DNA of 64,000 bases, taken from Trichoplax adhaerens. Taxonomy: Eukaryota; Placozoa; Uniplacotomia; Trichoplacea; Trichoplacidae. The number at the start of each line of letters is the position of its first letter. Position 1 is the stretch's first letter. Under the pieces are notes generated by a model that searched no databases, was not told the origin of the DNA, and saw nothing but the letters and a program-made list of their open reading frames with translations. Positions 35,571 through 48,420 of this stretch are shown piece by piece. The stretch is taken from the NCBI RefSeq assembly GCF_000150275.1, contig NW_002060944.1, positions 9,396,704 through 9,460,703 of the forward strand, read 5' to 3'. The position numbers were made by a program, and so were the translations under genes.

Positions 35571-38500
35571 ACATTTCATTAATTGTATATTATGACTTGG
35601 CTGATTGTATGATAGAGCATATTGTGATATGACTATTTTGTGTCGGTAATCGGATATCGAAGTCCTTAATTATTTATGATATTAATTAGGTATTCAGATA
35701 TAAATTTGCTACCTGACTTGTAGGTACTATTGATACTAATTATAACTTCTAGCTACCACACAAATATATATAAACCAGGCATATCGCATAATTGAGCTGG
35801 ATTTTAAGCTCATGTATCCGCAAGACCTTTTGACTATAAACTTTTTTAGGCAAATTACACATCTAATTTTTATTCACGTATTTTAAAAAATCATGGAATT
35901 TCTCAACGATCAATTACCTGCATATCATCAAGATTTTCGACGTAGTATTAAATTGCTATATTAAGATGCGTTTATCGTAACTACCTGTATGCTATATTTT
36001 GTTATTTTAAGAGCTAATTGCTTACTTAAGGATTATACAGTAAGTAAATCGTAACTTTCATAAAAAGTTTTTATGGAGATGAGAGCTGAGACAGTTTCAA
36101 TGATTAAAAACTATGAATTCAGTTTAATTACCACAGCTCTTTTGATGCAAGAGCAAAGATCCGTTTTTATCATTATTATGTTAAGGTACGGTAACTAATA
36201 TAACTCGATTAGCAAATAAGTAAGATTGCTTTGATAATTTTTACTCATTTTTACTTCCAGAGTCTCGCTCTAGGTGTCTATCTGCATCAAGCAATCTCTA
36301 CACTCAATATAACATCCTTTATGCGCGTATATAATTTAATCAATTTCACGATTTCTTGTTTTATCTGCTAACGGCAACATTTTTCAGCAGAACTAAATAA
36401 AATTTCTTCCACTTTCCGTCAATAACTTGCAATTTCCCTCGTCTCACTTGACTTAACACATATCACGGTAAGGTACCAATCTCAACTTCTCACACTGATT
36501 TTGTTATTTTTCTCATAAAATCTGGATAAAACTGGACCTGTATAGAGTTTCATCCGTCATATATTACTGTAATCGAGTAATAAGTCATCAGCTGTCTATC
36601 AATGCATTACAAAAATTGAGAATACCTCCGTTTTTCCCGCACTATCTGAGCAAATTCTATAGGCTGGGAGTGTAAAGAAAACACTATTACTGTAGCACAA
36701 TGAGTTATAACTAATTCATTAACTTAATGATCGAAGTGTTTCTATGTATTGGTATACTAGTAATTAATCAGTAATACTATTCAACTATCGCAAATGTCGA
36801 TAGAAAATATCTTAAAGCTTAATCTCTGTATTGATTAGCATCTTCTCAGAGGTACTGTTGAGTTTTTATTACAATTGTTATTCAGAATTTAAACCAATTT
36901 GTTCATTAATTAACCCCTTGGTCTTAATCATCTCAATTGGATAATGCGCATTGCATGATTACGATTTAAGATATAGAACCTACGGAAGATGTATTATAAT
37001 GTGCGAATAGCTAACGTTGCTATTAACTGATGTAAAATGGGTATAGGTGTAAGTGATTTAAATTAAAAAGGATGGAATAGTTTCTATTAGGAATAACTTT
37101 AGAAAAAGTCTTCCTTTAGTTCATCTTTAACTGTTGACTAACTTATGTTTCTGTTTTCCTGTTTACTTTACTATAATTTGCCTACAAATTAGAGTGCTGT
37201 GGGAAACTTTGAACTAATGCTGTTTATATTTGGTATTTTACTGTTTGCTTTACGATGATCGGCTTTTACAGGAGACTTTTTCAGATTAAATTATTATGCT
37301 GTTTACTCTATAACAATTAATTGATTAGATTAGTTGTAGAAAAAATTTTAATAAAGAGACGTACTATAAGAACCGCTTGCATACTTACAGGAGAGAATGA
37401 GCGAGAAAATGAATGATGCAGTAGAAAATTTTCTCATAGTGTTTGTAAACGGTTTGTAAACCAGTTTACTAAGTAGATGATATAGTAAATAGATTAAGCC
37501 AAAATTTTATCTTTTCTTATACTAACAATTTCCTGCAAATCTAGTAAAAAATAGTCGCTTTAATTGCAATTCACTTTTCACATCCTTTTTTTTCTAGAAA
37601 CAAATTGTTTTAAAACTAGATTTATCTTCGACACAGCATTTAAGCATTTATTGATTTCAACTTTCTTACGACTATCACTGAAATCTTGGATTAAGTAGTG
37701 TTCTCTCGCATCGTTTCAAGATTATTTTTGCCACTTAACTTCATTATTCTAATCATTTACCTGTCTTCTTAATGATACCTCCCTGGTACCTATTTTGTAA
37801 CTTTTCTTCAAGAAACTTTCAAATTATTAATCTTTAATTTAAACTGCCCAAGGTTTAGAAAATCTAATAATCATCCACCTTACTGTAAAAGTGCAGATTT
37901 AATCACTGTCTTAATCGTTATGCTGAATTATTTTGCGTCTAGCAGCATCATGAGCCTAATGCGACGAAGCGTATTTCCATTCCATTTGCAGCATTATCCA
38001 CGGCGATAGTGATCCATTCTTAAGGAATGGATCCAGATATTAACCATCATATTTGGCTTCACTAGCGTATACGCATTGAGTAACTTAATACCATCTTGAT
38101 ATTGATTACAAATCAAACATTATTTTATAAATGAATTATTTTCACCGTAAATCAACATATTTGAACTTTGCCCAATATTGGAAATAGAATCTGTATTGTA
38201 TACGTGACCATATTAATATGGTAGATAATTAGCTAGAATATACTAACGTAATCACTACGTGAGGCATTATGCTATTGTAATACGGTTATAATTAATCTAG
38301 AAAACGACTTATTATCTTGATACGTAGATAAGTAATATCACATCGTCTTGATGAATTAGACTCCGATAAACATTCAATTTCGGCATCGTTGCCATTTCGA
38401 ACAACTAATATAAGATACAATCCTGCTATATAAATAATTTTTTTTTATATTTTCAACCTTGATATTTGGAAATAATCATTCCTTCTACACCGTGACGTTA

Positions 38501-38855
38501 TAAATATAAATAATAACACTAATTTAATCCAAATGATTGTTTACTACTGCATTTCAATCTTAGTACAAATTACCTTGATAATAAAATTTTTTTCTTTCAA
38601 TGACGACAAATTCTTCTATCACAACTAACACCTTTTGCATTCTTCCAAAGAAACCAGTTAAATATTATCCCATTTATTAATGGTTTCATAACTTAACATT
38701 TTAATTTACTCTGAATGCATTAATTTAATCTCGGATAATACTTTATCGCTTTGATGACAAAAAGCCGTCTCAATGCATCCGATGATATTGTACGAGTAGA
38801 TTGATGATTATTATTTCTTTAACGTCATTGCTAAATAACTAAAATCAAATACTAA
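35571..38855. other. No gene recognised
   Basis: A long A+T-rich stretch with no open frame of note, no repeat of clear period and no recognisable element. Confidence 0.4.
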
Positions 38856-39775
38856 CCTATTTATAATTGGCATACCTATAGATTATTTAACGTGCTTCTA
38901 TTAAGTAAAGTACTAAGTGAGAAAACTTATTCACGACGGCATCAATCAATCAATCAATCTAGTCAAGGATTGCAATCCAATTCGATTGATGACATCAAAT
39001 CTGGCCCATAAGTCAGACATTACGTCACTATTTTGTTAACGCCAAACATTCTACCCTAAGAACACGCTTTACACGAAGGATTCTATCCACTAATTTATTC
39101 ATGATTGGCACACCTAAAGCTTATCTAATGAGCTACTTTTAAGTTAACTACTAAATGAGAAAGCTTATTTATGACGCTATCAACCAATCTAGATAAGGAT
39201 TACAAACGACTTCAATTGGTAACATCAAATCTGACCGGCAAGTCAGATATTTGGTCACTGCAGCCTTAACCTTAAGTATCACCTCTATCAACATGTTTTA
39301 CACGAAGGACTTTAACTACTAGCCTATTATGATTGGCACACCTTAAGATTATTTAATATTTTCTTGACACCCGGGCAAAATACTCTATCAACACGTTTAA
39401 TAGAAGGAATTTATTTACTAAGTTAGTTATGATTGGCACACCTAAAGGTTAATTAATGTTCTCTGAACCCCAAACATTATACTCAATCAACACATTTTTA
39501 GGAAGGATTTTATCCACCAAGCTATTATGATTGGCACACCTACAGATTATTTAATGAGCTACTTTTTAAGTTAACTACTAAATGAGAGCACTTCTTCATA
39601 ACGGTATCAATCAGTCAATTAATTAATCAATTTAGATGAGGATTGCAATCGACTTCGATCGGTAACATCGAATCTGATCCTCAAGTCCGACATTTCGCCA
39701 CGGCTTTCTTAACACAAAGCATTCTACTCTACCAATACATTTTATAGGAAGAATTTTGTCGTGTAGCTTCAAAGA
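38856..39775. repeat. Composite tandem repeat with long and short units
   Basis: The core GATTGGCACACC (first copy AATTGGCATACC) recurs at about 38865, 39103, 39331, 39431 and 39529. The spacings are about 238, 228, 100 and 98, and a further long unit runs to about 39775. Long units carry a middle section of about 130 bases (ATGAGCTAC..., ATCAATCAATC, CATCAAATCTGA, AGTCAGACAT) that the two short units lack. The first unit contains an expanded (ATCA)n tract near 38942. No open frame spans it. Confidence 0.85.
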
Positions 39776-40559
39776 TGCTACCTCCCGCTAACAGTGATAA
39801 TAACGTAACGTAATTCTTAATATTAATAGTAAGATAAGATCAAAGGACATTCATCTCTAATAATCATATTAGCGCATTATCTATCAAGCAATTGTTCTGT
39901 GACAATAGCTGCAACAATAAAATTAACCTCGCAGTTTATGATTTATACTCTTACTATTGAACATTAAATTATCTATTGTGATTCCATGCAACCAAGGTTT
40001 GACGTAATAATAAAATATGTTGATGACTTAATTTTAGATTAGACTTAATTTTACATGCTGTCAAGTTATTTAACGATCAATTCTTCAATCCCACCTTACT
40101 GTATTCAATCTAGACATCATTTCTTACAAGTTACTTCCAGTAATAGTCGCTACTTTGGGTACCGTATAGGACTTAATTTATCTTTTCCTTTTCCAACTTT
40201 TTTCTCTATTCCGATTGAGCTTATTAAATCGATCATCTGTAAGTGGTAATAGATAATTCGTTGTAACATAATCTCTACAAGATTGATCATTTTGAAACGT
40301 ATGTCTGTAAGTGCTAGTAAGGATTAACCGTTGCTAACATATTCTTAACAATTTAAGCGTATTATTTCATATTGCCACATTAATTATCGGAGATGAGTAA
40401 AAAGGGTTAGTTTTAGTGGATTATGTGTGTTATCTTATAGAGAAGTGTGACAAGGCATCTTCTTACATTTGTAATGGATAGATTAATATCGATTTTATCA
40501 GTTTATCAACTGATGTCTGTTCTTTCTTAACCAGAGCTTAAATTTATCAAGCAATCAAG
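39776..40559. other. Upstream region of the HRM/GPI gene
   Basis: No recognisable gene. A 64-codon plus-strand frame (40055-40249) shows nothing. The region would contain the promoter and 5' UTR of the gene starting at 40560, but I cannot mark a start site. Confidence 0.4.
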
Positions 40560-43500
40560 ATGTTAATGCTACATTGTATTCTGATTTTATCTTGTATGAT
40601 GCAACAAGGTAAGGTATCTACTTACAATCCAACAATATTTCTATCTATTACAAGATTACAATGTATTATATGCAAATGTTATTCCATTACAGTATTTGGT
40701 CTACCATATTGCTATGGATTTGTTTCGGGCACAATCTGGTTCGATGTTAATGTAGCAGGAAAAAATGAAACAACGGTCATCAATTTCTGCCGATCAACAT
40801 TCTACTTTGGTAGTAACTCCAATACAGGTGGGCGTGAGAATATTAACAGATACAGGCGTAACCTATTTCTAATTTATTTAACTTCTTAAAAACAGCAATT
40901 AATGATGGTAGAACATTTATCACCAATAGAGTCCGTTAATTATATAATTACTGATCAGCTTTTATTTCTTCTCTATCCTCATCTTTCGTTATCTTTACCT
41001 ACCTACGTCATGGCTAACCTTCTATCGTGATTTTTATTTATTCATTCCATGGCAATGCAACTGATTCTTAACTAAACATTTGACTTTGTAGTTATGAATT
41101 TGAGTAGATGATAAGAGGATCCTTAGATGTGGATTCAAGCAGATAATCTGGTTATTTTTTTTATTATAATGTCGATAATTCTCCGTTAAATTTAATTTGT
41201 TATTTACTTAGCCCTATGACGTCGATGATGATCAAAATCAATTTTGAAATTCTTTACATAACTGTCAATGCAATTTATCAATTTATTTATACGATATCAA
41301 TAGCGTAGGAGTCCAAATGTCAGTAGATGATGAAAAGAAAGTTGCCGTAAATAACGTCCTAAATAACTACGATCAAAGGTGCTAATAGCCACAAATTATC
41401 CCATCATTAGTGCTGCATTTAATTCTAATTATTAATATCATTGCAGATGCTTAGAAAGAAGAGTTTGAAACTTTACGCTTGTTTCTTTATGCTGGAAAGA
41501 TCGCTTTTGCATTCTTACATCATACCCAATTTCTTGAAAATAGCTACCGATTGAGTTATAGCATCTTAGATTTTAGTATCAGCTGGTCATCCTGAATAGG
41601 TTATAAACAAAGGAATACATTTAGCTACAGTAAGCTATCTATCATCCCCCTTCAACGGGATTATGCACCACTCTAAACGGTACTTCAAGATAATATGACG
41701 TATACAATTACTTCTATTCGCAAAAATTTTAATTGTTAGCCTAAACTCTTCGATATTATGGTTCACTTTAATAACCCCAATAGGAAATTAGTGAGATCGT
41801 TCTTGTACAAATGCAAAGTATATGGCTATCGAAATGGTAAAAAATACAATATAACAAGAACTGACATAAAATGCCAAAGGGTTACTTTTTAATTAGCAGC
41901 ACTAAATTTGAAAATGCTCAATTATAAATGCAAACTTATAAAGTGTGATCATTATCAGCCTCTAATCCAGTAATACTACCGTATCAGATTAAATAGTATG
42001 ATTCTGGATTATCAAGATAGAAAGGAACAGGTTATAATCAGTGAGAATAAATCTTGATGATAAAAATTTCAAAGATGAAAATTACTGGTACTATGTACAC
42101 TTTAAATTTCAACAAATGACATTAGATCAGATAGTAATTGTAAAATGCGATTCTTCTAACAAAAATCGATTAAAAGCATATTTGCTATGGAAGGAGTGCT
42201 AAATTAGCTACAGGTTTTCCTTGTATTTTAATTACGGAATTAAATTAGATAGCTCAATAAATTTAGAGTGTTGCGGAGATAAGTTCCTGAGTATAAAATA
42301 ACTGTCATATTTGCTTTCAACTATAGCCTTCAGAATTCAATCCAAGTTCATCCGCATCGCTCTTCGTATCTTCTACTATACCTTTGAAATTGATTACATA
42401 GCACCGAAGTGTATATTAAATCGTCAAAGTCTGAAAACTAGTTCGGAAGTAATTTAGTTATAAAAACGTACATAGTAAAGAAAGAAATTAAAATCATTTA
42501 TTTGCCTATTACAGAATGAATCTCGATATAGCAGTACCACTTTCTAAGTCTTGAAGTGTATTCTAAGTTATCATGCTATTAATTTTATCCATTTAAAACT
42601 AAATTTTTAGCACCATCGATCATAAAATGTCGAAATTGTAACTTGAATGAATGTATTTCATTAACTATAAAGTAAATCTTATTCAATTTCGTCTGTAGAA
42701 TAATCCAATACCATATTTTAACCTAAATTTGATCTTTTTCTACCGTATAAAAATCCTACCTTGTAATTAAGTCAACGTTATATTCATATCTTGAATTAAG
42801 GAATGACTTATAAAAAAATATTGAAATCATAACGGAGCAGACATTTTGCCCGATCTCCTTTACTAAATATTTTTCATAAGCATTTATTTTATTCGTTTAA
42901 TACATAGTACTGAGTGGCTTGGCAACACTGCCATGTCGAAAGACAGGAAGTGAATGGTCCTTAGGAAACGAGACGGAAGTAAATTTATGCGGATGTCGAT
43001 TCACAGCCATGCAGCAACTACACCAGTCTGTTCAGGTTGTACAAAATAAAATTTCAATCTGTTTCAAGCAATTTAATGCGTTGATATAACTCACCAAAAA
43101 TTAAGTTGTGCTAATAGATATGGATATCGATCCTATTTTTATTGTGCAGAACCTTACCAACACTACGTTGGATAGCTCCGTTTTCTCCTCTAGCATCGAA
43201 GTGGATGCAATCTTGCAAAATTCTTTCTATACCCGTCCTGTGAAAGTATTCGGTAAAGCACTTCATGTTGAAGATGCAATTGAAACAGTCTATCGCTTAT
43301 TTCAATTACATGTTGGTCGTACATATCAAGTGAATAAGACCAAGATATGGACCGCTAATGTAGGTTAATTTGTATGCTACTGGCATGATGCTGAATCATA
43401 ATGAACTTGAACTAATCTTACACCCTTTGATCTTCATATTTTATTGATCAAAGTGCTTATATCAAGCTGCAAGCCGAATTATCAACATAACAGCATGCAA

Positions 43501-46500
43501 TAATGTATGTAAAATACATTACGCAAATTAATTAATTCTAATATACTGAATCATATTCAACTGCGATGCTTTTATATTTTTGCACGGTAGATACTGTAAG
43601 CTGGTTCGTGTTAAACTATTTCATTTGATATTCTACATTATGCACGAGTAAAGTTTATTTTTTTGTTAATAATAGACCTCCTTAATGAGTGCAATTCTTC
43701 CAACGCTAAAAAATGATATCCAAGATCAGGTACGATGTTGTCAAGACTACCAGCAAACTCAAAACATCGCCAATTGTCCGGCTAAAGAAGGTAAAGCCAT
43801 CAATCATGATTTATAATCATGTTTTCTGTGTGAATGATTGAGCTTTTCGCATGTTAATTGATGCCGCTAATGATCGAGATAAACTATTAAGCTTCAATGG
43901 TTCAAGAAAAGAATTAAATCAGGGCATCATTAGTAAATTAATAAATAAGTAGGTGAATTAATTAAAATAGTTAAACCTACAAGCTCTTAGTAATATATCC
44001 TGCATTATTAAGTGGGTAATCTTATCCTTACACAATCGTCTATTAAACGCTCTATAAACCTTTTCTTTATTGTAATCGTAAGTAAGATGTGAAAGAATTA
44101 AGTCTAATGTCGTCTAATATTAGAAAGCTATAGCTTAGCTTTTTTATTTACCAACATTTTATCACGCTGTTACTGATGGTATTTAATTTAAAGATTTTAA
44201 ATCTCTTCCATTATTCGCGATGAATTTTTTCAGTACCATACTATAGAATTTAAGCATGAAGTTGCTTTTACATTTCCTATGAGTAAGAATGCCTTGCTAA
44301 TTTATTCGTAATATTCTCTCGCAGCAAAAAGCTAGAGCAGGCTAAGATGCATAATGGCTAGTTTAAGTGCTTCTAATGTAGAAGACCTAGTAGAGATCAA
44401 TTATAAAATGTTCAATATGCTGGATCACACTAGCATACATGATGGCTACTTTAAGCACTACTAATGTACATGGCCTAGAAATGACCAATTTATAAAACGA
44501 CTTAGCCAGAGATAGGTAATCGCAACGAGAAAACATATTACACAATACTAATGGGCGAATCTTGTAGAATTTGCACATAATGCATTCCTTGATATATCTA
44601 CTGCTCTGGATCCCTACTTTAACTGATCCGATCTCGATTGAAATTTGATTTTGATTTTCTATTGTAGAAATTGAAGACACATGCCCGACGAATTATGCTC
44701 GTGGTTTCTTATGGGAACCAACCAAAGTTAATGTTACAATCAAAAGTAACAGGAAGGAATCTTGCAAGTTATTTACTAGCGATATAGAGCCAATGGATCA
44801 GAATTTGCATGTTCATGGTAAGTTCAATTAGATATCTTAAGCAGATATAGCGGAAAGGCAGTATTACTCTCAGTAAGAATTCTAATAATTCCATAAACAC
44901 AGATAGCTACATTCACTTTAAAAGTAGCGTGCATTCAAGTTCAGTAGTTTATTATTCATCTAGTATATTTCAGTATGTATAAAATTATATTAGATTGCAA
45001 TCTAGGATTAACTGAGTCATTCCTCTAGAGAAAATAGTTTCTCTTATGAAAAAAATAAACATTAGTAGATTACCAAGTGAAATGGCATTACCGCGATATC
45101 CACCCTCCTCTCTTCTCATTTATACTTTAGTCTATTCTTCATCCTTGATTTAATGCATACCAATACTATGCTTCGTCATCATTGACATTTTTTCAACCCA
45201 CCAATGTTAATTGTTGTTAAATAGTTAAGCACTACCAGGTTCAACGTTTCTATTCTCATACTTACATTAGACTTCTATTCTCTCTTGTTTTTAGGCCATG
45301 TAAGTAGAACATGTACATCTAACAGGCAAGCCAGCTCTGTATGGGCTTCTGTTAATGGATGTAAATGTTTCGTGACAGCAATGACAGATGTATTGGCTAA
45401 AGTAAGAACTTGTTGTATTTTATACATTAAAACATTCTGATGTTAACCTGCGGGGTTCTTGCCAATTGCCCATGATTTAATATTAATTTGCCTTTCTCTT
45501 CTCATGAATTAATTATAATAGATGAAATTAACCGTGGCCAAGCAATATACCATGCACTACTTGAGCACACTAACTAGTTTTGTTAGAAAATATTACAAGT
45601 ATAACACAGACTTTAACATAGCAACGAATGCTCAAGAGTTACTTTCTCAATCTCAGCAACAGCAGACGGATTTACAAAGCATTTACTATACTGAATTTAC
45701 TGGCGTAAGTCCTCCATTCTATACTAATTTACTTGCAATAGACATTTATATCAATTCTTTTCATCTGCCAGATATTGCAATAGATAAGTGAAATAGTCTA
45801 TTTCAGATCGAATTTAATATCTTGGTACTATTTATGCTTGTATTAAAGTGCTTGGCAATGACAACGATGGACTTGATCAGTAATTGGCATTCTGACAAGA
45901 ATTGTCCGGCACCGGTAATAAATTTTAAGGACTGTATTGAGTGGATTATTGCCCTTGAATTTCATAGTCATTCTCTTTTCCTTACAACGATCTATAGGAT
46001 AGCTCCAAGGTAGCCATGAACAACACCTTCTACAATGCATTAGCCACACTACTCAACATGCCCAAAGAAGATGTACTCAGTAATCCTGCTTATTCACTGG
46101 AAAATAATGATACTCTGACAATGGCCATCCAAAATATTAGCATGATGGAGTTAGGTCGATCCGATCCTTGCCCATTAGTTGGAACTGTTATTCCATTACC
46201 AGCATTTAAGCCAGGATCAGGAATAACATCACCAAATCCAACAACTGCAACCACTCCTATGGTACGTAAGCAACTCTTCTATGATTGACTTGATTAACTT
46301 ACAGTCCTATCATTGTTGCTATCGCGAAAAATGATGATAATTTTTTTGTCGCTACTACTTATGGATGCTTGCCAATAGACGTTGAATTTTAAGTACTTCT
46401 TTCTAGATGCAGATAGACAAACAATCTATCTACTTGTTACCAGTTACCAGTACTTGTTACCAGAGGGTTGATTTACTTTGCTCGCTAGTTTTATTTTTAG

Positions 46501-46806
46501 CTGGATGATCGATGAATTAAAATAGCTACACAGTAGAAAAGCAGCTACTTTTACTACGTATCGCCTTAACTTAACACTTGTAGTGAGATTGTTCTTTGGC
46601 TACTTTCTCGAGCTAGAAATAGTCTAATTTATCCCATCCATCTTCTCATGATGCTTTCGATTTTATATTCATATTACCTCTAGAATATCATCACGACTTC
46701 AACTTCAAGTACAGGAACAACTTCTTCTTCGATAGGAAATTATCGCCAATCACTAGCAATCATTTATTCTCTTGCTCTGTTGCTATGGTGCAGTCTACTA
46801 TTATAG
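40560..46806 (+). CDS. Secreted GPI-anchored protein with two HRM-like modules
   Basis: Proposed exons: 40560-40608, 40693-40827, 42908-43035, about 43118-43359, 43676-43790, 44668-44817, 45295-45401, 45522-45704, 45849-45914, 45998-46261 and 46684-46806. They give roughly 520 residues. All junctions fit GT-AG and reading phase except between exons 3 and 4, which I could not resolve. Exon 1 encodes a signal peptide (MLMLHCILILSC). Two cysteine modules follow, each with C, W, C, C, W and CxC in the order of the HRM/hormone-receptor domain of adhesion GPCRs, and each trailed by a helical segment and an NCPA motif. The C-terminus has a Pro/Thr/Ser-rich stalk, then a hydrophobic tail directly before the stop, typical of GPI attachment. 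Many NxS/T sequons fit an extracellular glycoprotein. No 7TM exons follow. Domain naming is by pattern, not by search. Confidence 0.7.
40693..43035 (+). other. First HRM-like module (exons 2-3)
   Basis: Exon 2 supplies PYCYGFVSGTIWF and a cysteine in VINFC; exon 3 supplies LPCRKTGSEW and NLCGC. The junction is phase 1 (one base from exon 2, two from exon 3). The order C-x-G-x-W-x-C-x-C-x-W-x-CxC equals that of the second module, and exon 3 ends in phase 0 like its counterpart exon 7. An intron of about 2.1 kb (40828-42907) separates the halves and holds nothing recognised. Confidence 0.65.
44668..45401 (+). other. Second HRM-like module (exons 6-7)
   Basis: Exon 6 reads DTCPTNYARGFLWEPT followed by NRKESC. 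Exon 7 reads HVSRTCTSNRQASSVW then NGCKCF. Exon 6 begins after a phase-1 junction that completes a glutamate codon with exon 5, and ends in phase 1; exon 7 ends in phase 0. The cysteine and tryptophan spacing resembles the HRM domain that precedes GAIN in adhesion GPCRs. Confidence 0.7.
46684..46806 (+). other. C-terminal exon: Ser/Thr stalk and GPI-type tail
   Basis: Forty codons and a stop, joined in phase 0 to the preceding Pro/Thr-rich exon (TSPNPTTATTPM). The exon begins NIITTSTSSTGTTSSSIG. After NYRQ it ends in about 18 hydrophobic residues (SLAIIYSLALLLWCSLLL) immediately before the stop, with no cytoplasmic positive residues. This is the layout of a GPI-attachment signal, with the small-residue SSSIG region as a possible omega site. 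A single-pass anchor with no cytoplasmic tail is the alternative. Confidence 0.75.
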
Positions 46807-46813
46807 AATAGAA

Positions 46814-46819
46814 AATAAA
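46814..46819 (+). terminator. Poly(A) signal of the HRM/GPI gene
   Basis: AATAAA occurs eight bases past the stop codon of the last exon. It is very close, but A-rich surroundings and the absence of further coding exons make it plausible. Another candidate is not obvious nearby. Confidence 0.4.
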
Positions 46820-46943
46820 AAAATCAATAAGCTTTTATTTAAGATCGATTAATCACGTTTAAGTGGATTCAATCATGGAATTATTCTGTATCACATTTAT
46901 TTTCAATATAATTTCGCTGTATATTATTATGATTTTCTATTAG

Positions 46944-47041
46944 TAAGAACGTTATCAATGAATGAGCCGTGTAATGGATATAAACTGTATTCGAGTTATT
47001 TTAATTGCAAGCATGGAAGTGCCATTACAGCAATGTTATCG
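46944..47041 (+). pseudogene. Orphan HRM half-exon
   Basis: A 98-base stretch bounded by TTAG and GTAATG splice-like sites, with the same phases (1 in, 0 out) and length class as exons 3 and 7 of the upstream gene. It encodes an RTLSMNEPC start, an FNCKHG cysteine and ITAMLS, like SRTC...CKCF..TAMTDVL of exon 7. No partner first half lies in the 138 bases before it, and no later exon is recognised, so it is a remnant of a further module or paralogous gene. Confidence 0.5.
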
Positions 47042-48420
47042 GTAATGACAGCTAATCCTCATCAAATTGTCTACTCATATTTCTCTTATGTATTAACCAT
47101 GATTTCAATTTAGAATACGAGTAGTTTCATAAAACGCCTATCAGGTAGCGCTATTTGCACAACGATTTCAGAGCTAACGAGTAGAAACTTTTCGTATTCA
47201 AGATCTGATTATACTATTCTTCCAACAAGGACATTTTGACTACTCTAATGTGCTCGATATTGAGCAACTAATTATCGTATACGAGTATAAAGGTCGGTTC
47301 TAATTCTATTCTATCTGCATAATATATGACTTCTTTATTTTTTTTTTTATTTATTCCTTATTATTATTGAATATTCAAATAACACTTTCATAGTCTACAT
47401 CTATTATTCATCGCTAATATGACGGACAAAATTAAATCTATCTATGTATATGATTGAATTCTTCATCAACTAGCTATCTCGACACTATGTAAAACGACAC
47501 CTAGAAATGATGATGATGGTGATGCAAAGTTTCGACTAGTTGGTTATAACTTAATTATTTAGCAATTTGCGCCATCTATAACTTTTAACATACCATATAA
47601 GTACGCTTGTAATCTTTCACATATGGTAATAAACTCTATATATATAACAAAATATGGTAAATTTATCCTTTCTGACTACATATCTATATAAGTTAAATAT
47701 TGGGCAATTTGCACTCGAGCAATCTCAGGTCGATCATGTAGGTAGTTGACTGTATACACAAAATATCCTTTCGCTCTATTGTGACTCAATTATTGGGCAA
47801 ATATAATCTTTCCATTACCTTTATGATACAAATCATGCCAGCTATCGTCGTTTACTTCTGTTGGGCATGACTGTGTAATGTAAAAAATTTGCCCATTGCC
47901 CTAATTTGCAAACACTCAGCCACGGTAGCCTAGTATATGCAGTGGCTTCTTCAAATGGTACAGTAGTAGACAAGTGTAGCCAGCAGCTAAGTTCATGACC
48001 AGATGGAGCAGTAAAAAGTTAGTAAGGTCCCTGGACTCATTTGAAGTCATTGGCTTCGTCCTTGTTACCGATTGAAATTGGTAACGAGGAAAATTAAACT
48101 ACTACAGAAAACTAAAACTACAAGCCTACTGTCAGCTTTCTCCTGCCCGACACCTACCTACAATACTATTTCAGATACTGACAATCTCCTATAGCCAAGG
48201 AGGAAGGTAAGCGTAGAGTCAAAAGGATAGATGTGGGTCTATTGGAGCACTATGCAGCAGTCCTATAGGTCATAGGCAAAAATTTGCGATTCCATTCGTT
48301 ACATTATGATGAACTGTTAGCAATTATTAGTCTATGATACTGTTCATATGATTCTATCTCATAGCGTAGCGCAGGAAGTGAGAAAAGTACTGAGAAAAGG
48401 TATTTCAGGGTCTCGCTAAA
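47042..48420. other. No gene recognised
   Basis: A+T-rich at first, becoming G+C-richer after about 47900. A T-run lies at about 47337-47349. No open frame, repeat or element is supported. Confidence 0.4.

Noticed and set aside
38942-38960. CRISPR-like short repeat
   Set aside because: The direct repeats are a tetranucleotide tract inside a eukaryotic tandem repeat, with no spacer structure or cas genes.
42061-42110. Possible coding exon within the 2.1-kb intron of the HRM/GPI gene
   Set aside because: No splice borders fit the phases of exons 2 and 3, which join directly in frame.
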